Part shown: positions 1 to 8,186 of the stretch, piece after piece
How the letters are laid out: each line of letters opens with the position of its first letter
How positions within the stretch are numbered: the first letter of the stretch is position 1
Origin: Aldehydirespirator sp965116865
Lineage (GTDB): Bacteria > Actinomycetota > Acidimicrobiia > Acidimicrobiales > Aldehydirespiratoraceae
Assembly: GCA_965116865.1 (NCBI GenBank)
Contig: OZ220727.1
Location: 2,232,001-2,296,000 of the forward strand
Length of the DNA: 64,000 bases
Direction of reading: 5' to 3'
Made by a program: the position numbers and the translations under genes
The notes under the pieces: generated by a model
Seen by the model: only the letters and a program-made list of their open reading frames with translations
Databases searched by the model: none
What the model was told of the DNA's origin: nothing

Positions 1-44
1 GCAGGCCCTACCGGCTCAGCCGCCGTGCTGTGGCGCACCCGCGT

Positions 45-311
45 CTAGGTGGCTGGTGCCAATGTCGATTCCCCGTGACGTGCAAGCCCCCGACCTGGGG
101 TTCTGCGAGCGAGGATTGCGCCATGCGGGATTTGCTCATCACTCTCCCAGTGCTCCGAGTGGGGGATTCGTTGCAAATATGCTGCGATGGTCCCGAGGAT
201 CTCGTCGGCGGTCATGCGCCACACGGAGGGGTGCGGGTGCTCATTGCGGTTGGCGATCCAATTGTCGGTCCAGCCGCGGGGGTCTGCGACGCCTGCGAGA
301 GGCCCCGGCCG
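45..311 (-). pseudogene. IS630-family transposase, C-terminal remnant
   Basis: Reading the minus strand gives an open frame without a start codon that carries W-x-D-N-W-I-A-N-R-N, then S-V-W-R-M-T-A-D-E-I-L and a Y-L-Q-R-I-P-H-S-E-H tail. This matches the usual end of IS630-type transposases (FVWTKTADEIL...YC.RIS.SGH). The catalytic DDE core is absent, and the fragment is cut by a hairpin repeat at its upstream end. It is a dead remnant. The family assignment rests on one short motif and is moderate. Confidence 0.5.
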
Positions 312-368
312 TTCTTGATGCAGTTGTGCGTCTCATAGACGGTCAACTGCATCGAGAACGGTCAGGGG
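303..368. repeat. Dispersed hairpin element, copy 1
   Basis: Two 20-nt arms (307-326 and 344-363) are inverted repeats that pair fully if two G-T pairs are allowed, extended by CCCC/GGGG at the base. A second copy in opposite orientation lies at 59420-59485. The element separates the IS630 remnant from the next gene. It could be a small non-autonomous element or a structured terminator. Confidence 0.75.
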
Positions 369-381
369 ACGGGAGGCTGGC

Positions 382-714
382 ATGAACGTGAAGTCGGACA
401 GGGCCGTCGGCATCGGGTTGCTTGTGTTGGCGCTGACCGGCCTGGTAGCGGGCGCCATCCTGGCCGACGTCGTGAAGGTGCTGATCGCAGTGGGCGTCGC
501 CTGCGGGGTGCTGCGACTGGGCCTGGCCATGCTTCGCAACCTGGCCCGGCCGCTGCCCCCGCCGCCCGACCCGGGCATCCTGCGCAAGGTCAAGATCGAG
601 TACCGCTGCAGCATCTGCGGCGCCGAGGTTCGCATGACCGTCGCCGCCGACGAGGATCCGGAACCGCCCCGCCACTGCCAGGACGAGATGGAGTTGGTGA
701 CACCCGTCGAATGA
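382..714 (+). CDS. Small membrane protein with C-terminal zinc-ribbon-like segment
   Basis: The 110-residue product has two hydrophobic helices (about residues 8-28 and 31-48), a proline-rich linker (PLPPPPDPG), and a C-terminal domain with C-S-I-C-G followed by a later H-C. This looks like half of a zinc ribbon or a cytosolic metal knuckle. I do not recognise a named family and assign no reaction. The ATG start follows a GGGGACGGGAGG stretch that can act as a ribosome-binding site. It converges with crgA across a perfect hairpin. Confidence 0.75.
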   Translation: MNVKSDRAVGIGLLVLALTGLVAGAILADVVKVLIAVGVACGVLRLGLAMLRNLARPLPPPPDPGILRKVKIEYRCSICGAEVRMTVAADEDPEPPRHCQDEMELVTPVE

Positions 715-720
715 CCTCGA

Positions 721-753
721 ACCGCTTTGTCCACAGCATGTGGACAAAGCGGT
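721..753. terminator. Bidirectional hairpin made of two inverted DnaA-box sequences
   Basis: A perfect 15-bp stem (721-735 with 739-753) with a 3-nt loop lies between two convergent genes and would terminate both. Each arm contains TTGTCCACA, the 9-mer preferred by actinobacterial DnaA proteins, so the palindrome is also an inverted pair of perfect DnaA boxes. Termination is the simpler role; DnaA binding is inferred. Confidence 0.7.
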
Positions 754-790
754 GGAAAATTACAGCGGTGTGATCCGGCGGGCGGCGCCG

Positions 791-1072
791 TCAGCGGTAC
801 TGGGTGGCGGTGACGATCCCGGCCAGGATGAAGCCCAAGCCCACCAGCAGCACCACGTTGGAGGTATCCCAGATCACGCCGAGATAGTTGACGATGATCG
901 TCACCATCCCGAGCCCCAGCAGACCGAACAGCAGAATCGGCACCCAGACGGGGCTGGGCGGCAGCGTATCGAACCCGGTGCGGGACTGCCTGTCGGGCTG
1001 ATAGTTGTCGGGGCGGGTGCCCTTGGCGGTCACCCGGCCGGCCGGCACTCGGCGCTTTGTGGGTCTCGGCAT
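791..1072 (-). CDS. crgA: Cell division protein CrgA
   Basis: This 93-residue protein has a basic, proline-containing N-terminus followed by two transmembrane helices (about 40-62 and 70-89) joined by a short loop, the CrgA/UPF0233 layout. In actinobacteria CrgA sits at the septum and helps FtsZ-dependent divisome assembly and recruitment of septal peptidoglycan enzymes. The start ATG lies 7 nt after TATCCT, the leaderless arrangement common in this window. It shares a bidirectional terminator with the convergent gene at 382-714. Confidence 0.9.
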   Translation of the reverse strand: MPRPTKRRVPAGRVTAKGTRPDNYQPDRQSRTGFDTLPPSPVWVPILLFGLLGLGMVTIIVNYLGVIWDTSNVVLLVGLGFILAGIVTATQYR

Positions 1073-1221
1073 GGCCCCGAGGATAGACGCAGCCCGACCC
1101 GACCATCACCGCAACCGCCACAAACCACCGCCAACAACCATTCGCCACGGCCACACAGCAGCCTGCGGCCACTAACAGCCCGCGGCCTCCAGCACACCGC
1201 GCGCGGGCCGCTTCCCTTGCA

Positions 1222-1412
1222 GCGCCGGCGATCGCCGCGGGCGCTGCTCGAAGTTCTCCACCGCGGCGGCGCAGGCGTTCTACGCCCAGGCCAAGGCACC
1301 GGCGATCTCGCCGCGGGCGCTGCTCGAAGTTCTCCACCGCGGCGGCGCAGGCGTTCTACGCCCAGGCCAAGGCGCCGGCGATCGCCGCGGGCGCTACTCG
1401 AAGTTCTCCCAG
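1222..1412. repeat. 74-76 bp tandem repeat copying the 3' end of dcd
   Basis: Two full units and a partial one are spaced 76 and 74 bp. Each carries the sequence encoding the last dcd codons (E-N-F-E), so the array is a serial duplication of the gene's 3' end pushed downstream. Apart from this, 1073-1393 contains no recognisable gene. Confidence 0.85.
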
Positions 1413-1957
1413 TAGCGGGACGGCACCGGGCCCCGCTGTCCGTGATACTTAGAGCCCAACTCGCTGGCACCGTAGGGTGATTCAGCCGAGGTGGTCATGC
1501 GCTGGAAGCTGATCTGGCCGATCCACATCCCCGGGTACAGCGTGATGGGCAGGTTGGCCACATTCGACAGTTCCAGGGTGAGCTGGCCGTCGAAGCCGGG
1601 ATCGACGAAACCGGCCGTCGAATGGATCAGCAGCCCCAGCCGCCCCAGCGACGACTTGCCCTCCAGCCGAGCCACCAGGTCGTCGGGCAGCGCCACCCGC
1701 TCGAGGGTGGCGCCCAGCACGAACTCGCCCGGGTGGAGGATGAACGGGTCGTCGGCGTCGGACTCCACCGGGGTGGTCAGCGACGACAGGTTCTGCTTGA
1801 CGTCGATGTGACCCAGAGTGTGGTTGCGGAACACCCGGAAGCTGGGCCCCAAACGCAGGTCCACCGACGACGGCTGCACTGCGCCGTCGTCCAGCGGGTC
1901 GATCTCGATGCGGCCCTCAGCAAGCGCCTCGCGGATCGAGCGATCCGACAAGATCAC
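1394..1957 (-). CDS. dcd: dCTP deaminase, probably dUMP-forming
   Basis: The 187-residue enzyme aligns throughout with the Dcd family: MILSDRSI start, KSSLGRLGLLIHSTAGFVDP core (residues 101-120), the catalytic-Glu strand LTLELSNV (127-133) and the YHGQRGP C-terminal loop. The SSLGRLGL and PYGASELGSK segments resemble the mycobacterial bifunctional Dcd-DUT, which deaminates dCTP and hydrolyses the product to dUMP for thymidylate synthesis; bifunctionality is inferred. The GTG start at 1957 gives the conserved N-terminus; the longer open frame upstream has no family match. Its 3' end is copied in the tandem repeat just downstream. Confidence 0.93.
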   Translation of the reverse strand: MILSDRSIREALAEGRIEIDPLDDGAVQPSSVDLRLGPSFRVFRNHTLGHIDVKQNLSSLTTPVESDADDPFILHPGEFVLGATLERVALPDDLVARLEGKSSLGRLGLLIHSTAGFVDPGFDGQLTLELSNVANLPITLYPGMWIGQISFQRMTTSAESPYGASELGSKYHGQRGPVPSRYWENFE

Positions 1958-2191
1958 GGCCCGGACCTGTCCCGCGTCGGCATCGCCCGCCCACCGCCCA
2001 CAACCGGAGAACGCCGACCGCTCACACTTGGAGGGTAGACCGACACCGGGCCCGCACCGCCGCCTGCGTCTCAGCGCCTTCACCACCAGTGCCGCACACA
2101 CCTGGGAGGCCGACCACGCGCTCGCCTCCCAATCGACGGCCCCCGACCAGCACCGCACCCCCGGGAAGGCTGGCCTGATACCTTCAGTCGG

Positions 2192-3430
2192 ATGGAGTTC
2201 CGCCGCATCAACGGCCTTCCGCCCTACGTCTTCACGATCATCAACGATCTGAAGATCCAGCTCCGCCACGACGGCGCCGACATCATCGACCTCGGATTCG
2301 GCAACCCCGACCTGCCTTCGCCGCCGGTCGCGGTCCAGAAGCTGTGCGAGGCCGCCCGCAACCCCCGCAACCACCGGTACTCGTCGAGCCGTGGCCTGCC
2401 CGCTCTGCGCCGCAACATCGCCGCCGTGTACCAGCGCCGCTTCGGGGTGGAGCTCGACCCCGACACCGAGGTCATCAACACGATCGGGGCCAAGGAGGGC
2501 TTCAGCCATCTCATGTGGGTGCTGCTCCAACCCGGCGACACCTGCCTGGTGCCCACCCCCAGCTACCCGATCCACATCTACGGACCGCTGTTCGCCGGAG
2601 CCCAGATCGGGGAGGTGCCCCTCGCCGACGGCGACGAGTTCATCGACCGGATGAAGCTCGCTTGGCGCTACAGCCGGCCCAAACCCCGGGTGGCGGTGAT
2701 CTCGTTCCCGCACAACCCCACCACCACCTGCGTCGGCCTGGACTTCATGCAGAAGGTGATCGACTTCGGGCGAGAGCACGAAATGCTGATCGTGCATGAC
2801 AATGCCTACGCGGACGTGGGCTTCGACGGGTACCGGCCGCCGTCGATCCTGCAGGTGGACGGGGCTGCCGAGTGCGCGGTGGAGTTCTACTCGTGTACCA
2901 AGTCGTTCTCGATGGCGGGGTGGCGGATGGCGTTCATGCTGGGCAACGCCGAGGCGGTGGCCGCGCTGGCCAAGCTCAAGAGCTACCTCGACTACGGGTC
3001 GTTCCAGCCGATCCAGATCGCGGCGGCGGTGACGCTGCGGGAGCAGCCCGACTACCCGCTGGAGGCATGCGCGGTGTACCAACGGCGACGGGACGCCCTG
3101 TGCGAGGGCCTCAACCGCATCGGTTGGAAGGTGGAGCCACCCAAGGGGACCATGTTCGTGTGGGCCGAGATACCCGAGCCGTACCGGCACATGGACTCGA
3201 TCGAGTTCGCGTCCAAGCTGGTGCGCGAAGCCCATGTGGCAGTGTCGCCCGGGGTGGGGTTCGGGCACGGCGGCGAGGGCCATGTGCGGTTCGCACTGAT
3301 CGAGAACCGCCAACGCATCAACCAGGGGATCCGCAACCTGCGGCGCTGCCTGCCCGACCTCGAGCCCCCGGCCGCGGCCGGGTCCGGGGAGCCGGCAGAA
3401 GCGCCGGCCGACAAGACCACCGCGGCCTGA
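2192..3430 (+). CDS. AlaC-type PLP aminotransferase
   Basis: A class I/II aminotransferase of 412 residues. It has the fold-type I signature P-H-N-P-T (about residue 173), the D-N-A-Y-A-D substrate/PLP motif near 203, and the Schiff-base lysine in SCTKSFSMAGWRMAF near 238, a pattern characteristic of AlaC-like glutamate-pyruvate transaminases. It would interconvert alanine/pyruvate and glutamate/2-oxoglutarate in the cytosol; the exact substrate is not proven by sequence. The C-terminal 25 residues are Ala/Pro-rich and probably disordered. A TACCTT hexamer ends 7 nt before the ATG, suggesting a leaderless transcript. Confidence 0.85.
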   Translation: MEFRRINGLPPYVFTIINDLKIQLRHDGADIIDLGFGNPDLPSPPVAVQKLCEAARNPRNHRYSSSRGLPALRRNIAAVYQRRFGVELDPDTEVINTIGAKEGFSHLMWVLLQPGDTCLVPTPSYPIHIYGPLFAGAQIGEVPLADGDEFIDRMKLAWRYSRPKPRVAVISFPHNPTTTCVGLDFMQKVIDFGREHEMLIVHDNAYADVGFDGYRPPSILQVDGAAECAVEFYSCTKSFSMAGWRMAFMLGNAEAVAALAKLKSYLDYGSFQPIQIAAAVTLREQPDYPLEACAVYQRRRDALCEGLNRIGWKVEPPKGTMFVWAEIPEPYRHMDSIEFASKLVREAHVAVSPGVGFGHGGEGHVRFALIENRQRINQGIRNLRRCLPDLEPPAAAGSGEPAEAPADKTTAA

Positions 3431-3465
3431 TCGCGCCGACACCGCCTCCCCAACCGAGGTCGACG

Positions 3466-3562
3466 ACCCCCCCCCCCGCCGAGGCACACGGTTCTGCCGC
3501 TCCCACGGGATCGACGCTGACGCCCCCCCCCCGCCGCCCGCCGAGGCACACGATCCACATCA
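3466..3562. repeat. Poly-C rich direct repeat
   Basis: Two long C runs followed by a shared CCGCCGAGGCACACG segment form a direct repeat between the aminotransferase gene and yaaA. Such runs favour slippage. No gene is visible in 3431-3600. Confidence 0.6.
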
Positions 3563-3588
3563 ATCTCGGAGAGGAGGGCTGCGGCGGG

Positions 3589-3594
3589 TATAAC
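3589..3594 (+). promoter_or_regulatory. Candidate -10 hexamer TATAAC for yaaA
   Basis: TATAAC lies 6 nt upstream of the GTG start. Transcription starting about 7 nt after the hexamer would begin at the start codon, a leaderless message. No good -35 is visible. Confidence 0.5.
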
Positions 3595-3600
3595 AGTGCG

Positions 3601-4380
3601 GTGTTGATCGTGGTCTCGCCGGCCAAGGCGCTCGACTACAGTTCCAAGCTGCCCACCCGCAAGCACTCCCAGCCGCGGATGCTGGACGAGGCCGGGGCGC
3701 TGGTGGACGTGATGCGCCAGAAGACGATCGACGAGATTGCCGCGCTGATGGGCGTCTCGGCCGGGTTGGCCGAGCTCAACTTCGAACGCTACGCCGACTG
3801 GAAGGCGCCGTTCACGACCGCAGACGCACGGCCCGCGCTGCTGGCCTTCGCCGGCGACGTGTACACGGGCATGGACACGGCAGCCACCTTCACCGAGCGC
3901 GACTACACGCACGCCCAGAAGGTGTTGCGCATCCTGTCGGGGCTCTACGGGGTGCTCAGACCCCTCGACCTGATGCAGCCGTACCGGCTGGAGATGGGGT
4001 CGAAGCTGGCCACCCACCGAGGCCGCGACCTCTACGCCTACTGGGGCGAGCGCATCACCGACGCCCTCAACACCGACCTGGCCACCAGCCCGGGGCCGGC
4101 GACGGTGGTGAACCTGGCGTCGCAAGAGTACTTCCGTTCGGTCGACGCCCGCCGGCTGGAGGGGCGGCTGGTGACACCCGCCTTCTTGGACGGCCGGGGT
4201 GCCGCCGAGCCCAGGACGATCTCATTCTTCGCGAAGCGAGCCCGTGGGTCGATGGCCGGTTGGATCATCCGCAACCGGGTCAAGTCGGTGCATGCACTGC
4301 GAGCCTTCGACGGCCTCGGCTACCGGTTCGACCCCAAGCGGTCCGACACCGACCGGCCCGTGTACGTGCGCTACAGCTAG
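3601..4380 (+). CDS. yaaA: Peroxide stress protein YaaA family
   Basis: The 259-residue product begins LIVVSPAKALDY and contains the family blocks ELNFERY, LLAFAGDVYTGMD, LRILSGLYGVLRPLDLMQPYRLEMG, VVNLASQEYF and the final LRAFDGLGYRFD. Length and order match YaaA/DUF328. In Escherichia coli YaaA limits intracellular iron and Fenton damage during peroxide stress and binds DNA; the same role here is inferred. The GTG at 3601 is chosen because it aligns with the family N-terminus and lies 6 nt after a TATAAC hexamer. Confidence 0.9.
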   Translation: MLIVVSPAKALDYSSKLPTRKHSQPRMLDEAGALVDVMRQKTIDEIAALMGVSAGLAELNFERYADWKAPFTTADARPALLAFAGDVYTGMDTAATFTERDYTHAQKVLRILSGLYGVLRPLDLMQPYRLEMGSKLATHRGRDLYAYWGERITDALNTDLATSPGPATVVNLASQEYFRSVDARRLEGRLVTPAFLDGRGAAEPRTISFFAKRARGSMAGWIIRNRVKSVHALRAFDGLGYRFDPKRSDTDRPVYVRYS

Positions 4381-4405
4381 CGGCCTGGCTACGCTCGGAG
4401 CCTTC

Positions 4406-4476
4406 GCGGGTGTAGTTCAATGGCAGAACATCAGCTTCCCAAGCTGAGAATGCGAGTTCGATTCTCGTCATCCGCT
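4406..4476 (+). tRNA. tRNA-Gly (anticodon CCC)
   Basis: A 7-bp acceptor stem (GCGGGTG with CATCCGC), D arm GTTC/GAAC, anticodon stem TCAGC/GCTGA around the loop TTCCCAA, and a T arm with TTCGATT can all be folded. The anticodon reads CCC. No CCA is encoded. Confidence 0.93.
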
Positions 4477-4505
4477 CGACGGCGCCACACCTAGGGTGGG
4501 ACTCG

Positions 4506-5840
4506 ATGGACCGGTATCTGTGCGACGTGCTCGTCACGATGGACGGGCCCGTCGGCGGCGTGCCCGCGCCGATCGCCGACGGGGCGGTGGACGTCGGCGA
4601 CGACGGGCGGATCGCCTGGTGCGGCCCCGCAGCCGACGCGCCCGAACCCGGCCCCGGCACCGGCCTGCACAGGGCCGGGATCCTCATGCCGGGCCTCATC
4701 AATGCCCACTGCCACACGCCGATGGTGCTGCTGCGAGGCGCAGGCGAGGGCCTGCCCGTCGACCGCTGGCTGCGAGAGGTCATGTGGCCCCGGGAGTCGC
4801 AGCTCACCCCCAGCGACGTACGGGCCGGGATGCGGCTGGGAGCGGCCGAGCTGCTGGCCAACGGCATCACCGCATCGGCTGAGATGTACTTCAGCGGCCA
4901 AGCCGTGGCCGAGGGCGCCAACGACGCCGGGATGCGCTGCCTGGTGACCCCTGGAGTCATCGAGGATCCCGGCTTCACCCCGACCGAGCCGTGGCCCGAA
5001 CAGCTCGACGAGATGGTGGACCTCCGCGACCGCTGGGCCGGCAGCGACCTGATCGACGTGGGTATGGCGGCCCATGCCGCCTACTCGGTGTCGGCGGAGT
5101 GCCTGACCGCCATCGCCGAACGGGCCGCCGGCGCCGGGATGCCGGTACACATCCACCTGGCCGAGCAGCAATGGGAGGACGCCGCGGTGCGGGAACGCTC
5201 CGGCGGGCTGGCCGCGCCCGAGTACCTGGAGTCGCTCGGACTGCTCGACGGCGACGTGATCGCAGCCCACGGCGTGTGGTTGACCCCCGACGACATCGAC
5301 GTGCTGGCCCGCAATGACACCGCCGTGGTGCATTGTCCGTGCTCCAACGCCAAACACGCATCCGGGGTGGCGCCGGTGACCGACATGCAGGCGGCCGGAC
5401 TGCGGCTCGCCATCGGCACCGACGGACCCGCGTCGCACCACCGCCTCGACCTGTTCGAGGAGATGCGCTCCGCCATCCGCACCGCCCGCATCCGCTCGGG
5501 CGACACCCAGACGCTCGGGCCGTCCGAGGCGCTGCGCATGACCACCGCGGGCGCGGCCGAAGTGCTGGGATGGGACACCGAGCTGGGTCGGCTAGCGCCG
5601 GGATGCTGGGCTGACATGATGGCGCTGTCGGCGTCGCAGCCGGCGCTGCACCCGGTGATCTCCGACGGGGACGACCCGCTGTCGCGGATCGTGTGGTCGG
5701 GCTCGCCCGACGCTGTCAGCGCAGTGTGGGTGGCCGGCCGCAAGGTGGTGGACGACGGCCGGGTGCTCACCGTCGACATCGCCGAAGCGGTAGCCGAGGT
5801 TGACGCCCGAGCCCGCAGACTGGCAGAAGCAGCGCCGTGA
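4506..5840 (+). CDS. Amidohydrolase of the MTA/SAH deaminase type
   Basis: This 444-residue metal-dependent hydrolase has the N-terminal metal motif N-A-H-C-H-T-P-M (His 68 and 70), H-I-H-L-A-E-Q near 216, a metal His in VIAAHGVWLT near 255, and the Asp motif G-T-D-G-P-A-S near 311. The TIM-barrel order and the MTPM-like segment match 5-methylthioadenosine/S-adenosylhomocysteine deaminases (MtaD) and related aminohydrolases of purine salvage. The substrate cannot be fixed from sequence. It is followed within 240 bp by a remnant of purine nucleoside phosphorylase, the enzyme that would act next on a deaminated nucleoside, supporting a former salvage pair. Confidence 0.85.
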   Translation: MDRYLCDVLVTMDGPVGGVPAPIADGAVDVGDDGRIAWCGPAADAPEPGPGTGLHRAGILMPGLINAHCHTPMVLLRGAGEGLPVDRWLREVMWPRESQLTPSDVRAGMRLGAAELLANGITASAEMYFSGQAVAEGANDAGMRCLVTPGVIEDPGFTPTEPWPEQLDEMVDLRDRWAGSDLIDVGMAAHAAYSVSAECLTAIAERAAGAGMPVHIHLAEQQWEDAAVRERSGGLAAPEYLESLGLLDGDVIAAHGVWLTPDDIDVLARNDTAVVHCPCSNAKHASGVAPVTDMQAAGLRLAIGTDGPASHHRLDLFEEMRSAIRTARIRSGDTQTLGPSEALRMTTAGAAEVLGWDTELGRLAPGCWADMMALSASQPALHPVISDGDDPLSRIVWSGSPDAVSAVWVAGRKVVDDGRVLTVDIAEAVAEVDARARRLAEAAP

Positions 5841-6065
5841 ACGCCAACCTGGAAGCGGTAGCCGAGAAGGAAGCTCTCAGTGCCATCTGGCCGTAGAAGG
5901 CAGCGGCCTGACGCACCTCCCGTTGTCTTTTTCCTGGACCGAGGACTGGGACGTCAGACGCCAACTTCAACCGGATCTTGCAGAGAGCAAGGAAGCCTGG
6001 ACCGTACCTGTGGATGATCACACCGAATGGACTGCAATTTCGGTGGCCGAAGGCTTGAACGAGCG

Positions 6066-6175
6066 GAGGCAACGCCGTGACCGATCTGTATGAGCGGCTG
6101 CGGCGATCTCCGGCGACGTGTCCTTCTTGGGCCTGCCGAGGCAACGCCGTGACCGATCTGTATGAGCGGCTGCAG
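6066..6175 (+). repeat. 72-bp tandem duplication of a ribosome-binding site and start codon
   Basis: The string GAGGCAACGCCGTGACCGAT and the next 16 bases occur at 6066 and again exactly 72 bp later. The repeated segment includes a Shine-Dalgarno-like GAGG, the GTG start and about eight codons of the purine nucleoside phosphorylase remnant. The preceding gap 5841-6065 shows no recognisable gene. Confidence 0.8.
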
Positions 6176-6277
6176 CAGACGGCGGGGGTGCTGGCCGAGC
6201 GGACCGGGCGCGAGCGCCACGACGTGTGCGTGGTGCTGGGATCCGGACTGGGCGGCTACCGGTCGGTGTCGCGCTGA
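6077..6277 (+). pseudogene. Purine nucleoside phosphorylase, N-terminal remnant
   Basis: The short frame reads DLYERLQQTAGVLAERTGR followed by VCVVLGSGLGGY, the N-terminus and phosphate-binding V-L-G-S-G-L-G motif of trimeric purine nucleoside phosphorylase, then stops after YRSVSR. A family member is about 260-280 residues, so more than four fifths is missing, including all nucleoside-binding residues. Its start region is duplicated 72 bp upstream. The neighbour is an MTA/SAH-type deaminase, which fits a lost purine-salvage operon. Confidence 0.7.
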
Positions 6278-6337
6278 ACCTTGCCCGCTCTGTAGAGCTA
6301 CGGAACGCTGCTGACGGAAACGGTAGCGTTGAGTGCC

Positions 6338-7450
6338 GTGAGCGAGGGTGCCCGGTTCGAGCGACGCTGCGGGGACTATGTGATCTCCGACGACCCGGCA
6401 CGGTTCGACGCGGACGCCATGCACGACTTCCTGGAGGCCGAGGGCTGCTGGGCGACCGGGCGGACCCGGGCGCAGACCGCCGAGGGCGCAGCCAACAGCT
6501 TGGTGCTTGGAGTGTACGGATCCGACGGGTCGATGGTGGGCGGAGCTCGCATCGTGACCGACCGGGCCACGTTCAGCTGGCTGACCGACGTCTACATGCT
6601 GGCCGAACACCGCGGGAAGGGGCTGGGCAAGGCGTTGGTGGCCTCGGCCTGCGAGCACCCGGCAGTGACCGGCGCCAAGCGGATCCTGCTCAGAACTGCC
6701 GACGCCCACGAGCTGTACCGGTCGCTCGGGTTCGTTGAGCCGCCCGCACCGGAGCGCTGGATGGAGCTGAGGCGCACGCTCGACACCGGCGACAGTCCGA
6801 ACACCGGCGACGACGGGAAGGACGCCGGAGCCGGGACGCCCGCCCTCACCCACGACCCTGCCGCCGGGCCGCGGCCGTACACGGCGTGGAAGGGCAGTGG
6901 GCTTCCCGACCCTCGCACCGCTGCGGTGTCGCAGATCGCCGCCTGCCTGCTGGAGATCGTGAGCGCAGAGGGACCGGTTACCGCCGACCGGGCCTACCGG
7001 ATCTACATTCGGGGGGCCGGATCGTCGAAGGTCACCCAACGGGCACGGGCCCCGATGGAGCAGGCTCTGGGCCGTTTGACGCTGAGGGGCCAGGTGGAGG
7101 TCGACAAGTTCGACAGCGGAGGCGAACTGCAGCAGGTGATGCGCCTGGCCGGAGCGGCCGCAGTGGTGGTGCGAGAACTCGGCGACCGGACACTCTACGA
7201 GGTACCGCTCAACGAGGTCGTCGAACTCATGGCCCGCAAGCGCCGGGAACTGCCGGGTCGATCCGGGTCCGGCGATCGGCCGGCCCATGCGGTAGCCGGA
7301 GTCATACAGCAGGCCGCGCTGCGCCGGGCCAGCCCCGAACGCCTCAAGCGGGCCGTGCTCGACTCCTACGGGCTGATCCGCATGACCCAGGCAGCCGACG
7401 AGTACCTCGACGCCGCCCTCACCCTGCTCGACGGACCCGCAGACGCCTGA
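6338..7450 (+). CDS. GNAT acetyltransferase fused to a winged-helix-like C-terminal domain
   Basis: Residues about 10-145 form a GNAT domain: V-Y-M-L-A-E-H-R-G-K-G-L-G-K-A is the acetyl-CoA pyrophosphate loop (R/Q-x-x-G-x-G/A) and E-L-Y-R-S-L-G-F the final strand. After a Gly/Asp/Pro linker (150-185) comes a second domain, from ISQIAACLLEIVSAEGPV on, that resembles DUF3320-like winged helices found at the ends of helicase or nuclease-like proteins. The substrate is unknown. GTG at 6338 is preferred over the upstream TTG because it gives a compact GNAT N-terminus. The fusion is unusual; the second domain assignment is tentative. Confidence 0.7.
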   Translation: MSEGARFERRCGDYVISDDPARFDADAMHDFLEAEGCWATGRTRAQTAEGAANSLVLGVYGSDGSMVGGARIVTDRATFSWLTDVYMLAEHRGKGLGKALVASACEHPAVTGAKRILLRTADAHELYRSLGFVEPPAPERWMELRRTLDTGDSPNTGDDGKDAGAGTPALTHDPAAGPRPYTAWKGSGLPDPRTAAVSQIAACLLEIVSAEGPVTADRAYRIYIRGAGSSKVTQRARAPMEQALGRLTLRGQVEVDKFDSGGELQQVMRLAGAAAVVVRELGDRTLYEVPLNEVVELMARKRRELPGRSGSGDRPAHAVAGVIQQAALRRASPERLKRAVLDSYGLIRMTQAADEYLDAALTLLDGPADA

Positions 7451-7472
7451 GCCTCGCTTCTCCGCTGCGGCC

Positions 7473-7724
7473 CCCATGCAATCCCGCAATCCCGCAGTCC
7501 CCAGGCAATCCCGCAATCCCCATGCAGTCCCGCAATCCCGCAATCCCACAATCCCGCAGTCCCCATACAATCCCGCAGTCCCCATACAATCCCGCAGTCC
7601 CCATACAATCCCGCAGTCCCCATACAATCCCGCAATCCCGCAGTCCCCATACAATCCCGCAGTCCCGCAGTCCCCATACAATCCCGCAGTCCCGCAGTCC
7701 CCATGCAATCCCGCAGTCCCGCAG
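7473..7724. repeat. Short-unit tandem repeat (CAATCCCGCAGTCCC type)
   Basis: About 250 bp consists of nested units of 11 and about 20 bp built from AATCCCGCA and GTCCCCATAC. It begins 22 bp after the acetyltransferase stop codon. Long open frames across it on several strands are artefacts of the repeat. Confidence 0.95.
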
Positions 7725-8186
7725 CTCAGGCGCCCGCACAGCCCGCAGCCGGGCGCAGTATTAGGGCTGGCGTGTGGCCCCGCAGCGGCCCCCGCAGCTC
7801 AGGCGCCCGCACAGCCGCCGCCTCCGAGTCGCCCGACAGCGGCTGCCAAGCCCCGAGAACCGCAGCCGCTCCGGTGTGGTAGGCGGCGCCGCGCCGACAC
7901 CCGCGCAGCGGCCCGGCACCGAACCAAGGGCGGGGCCGCAGCCGAAGCGGCAACAGCCCACTGAACCAGCCCGACTTGGTGCCACTCGCCGGGAAGGTAT
8001 AGCGTGCATCGCTGCGGGCGCCGGGGATTCCGACCTCTCCCCGGCGCCCATCCTTCAAAGTCGAAGATGTCGCCAAGACTCCGAACCCGGCGGCCATGAG
8101 GGTGCATCGAGCCCGCAAACGGCTCGCGGGCCATCGACAGCGTCGTCGCCCGTTGACAGGCGCAGGAGTCCTGCACAACCAGCGGG
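7719..8186. other. Gene-free stretch with a 73-bp direct repeat
   Basis: GCAGCTCAGGCGCCCGCACA occurs at 7721 and again 73 bp later. The remaining sequence to 8186 lies where an IS607 partner gene (tnpB) would be expected downstream of the recombinase, but I recognise no TnpB motif. No supported gene is seen. Confidence 0.6.

Noticed and set aside
1958..3487. N-terminal extension of Dcd by about 500 residues
   Set aside because: The extension lies antisense to the aminotransferase gene and has no family match; GTG at 1957 gives the normal enzyme.
3052..4125. Long antisense open frames across yaaA and the aminotransferase
   Set aside because: High-GC DNA keeps antisense frames open. The frames lack family motifs and sit opposite clearly conserved proteins.
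7473..7745. Repetitive protein frames on both strands
   Set aside because: They are translations of a short non-coding tandem repeat with no start signals.
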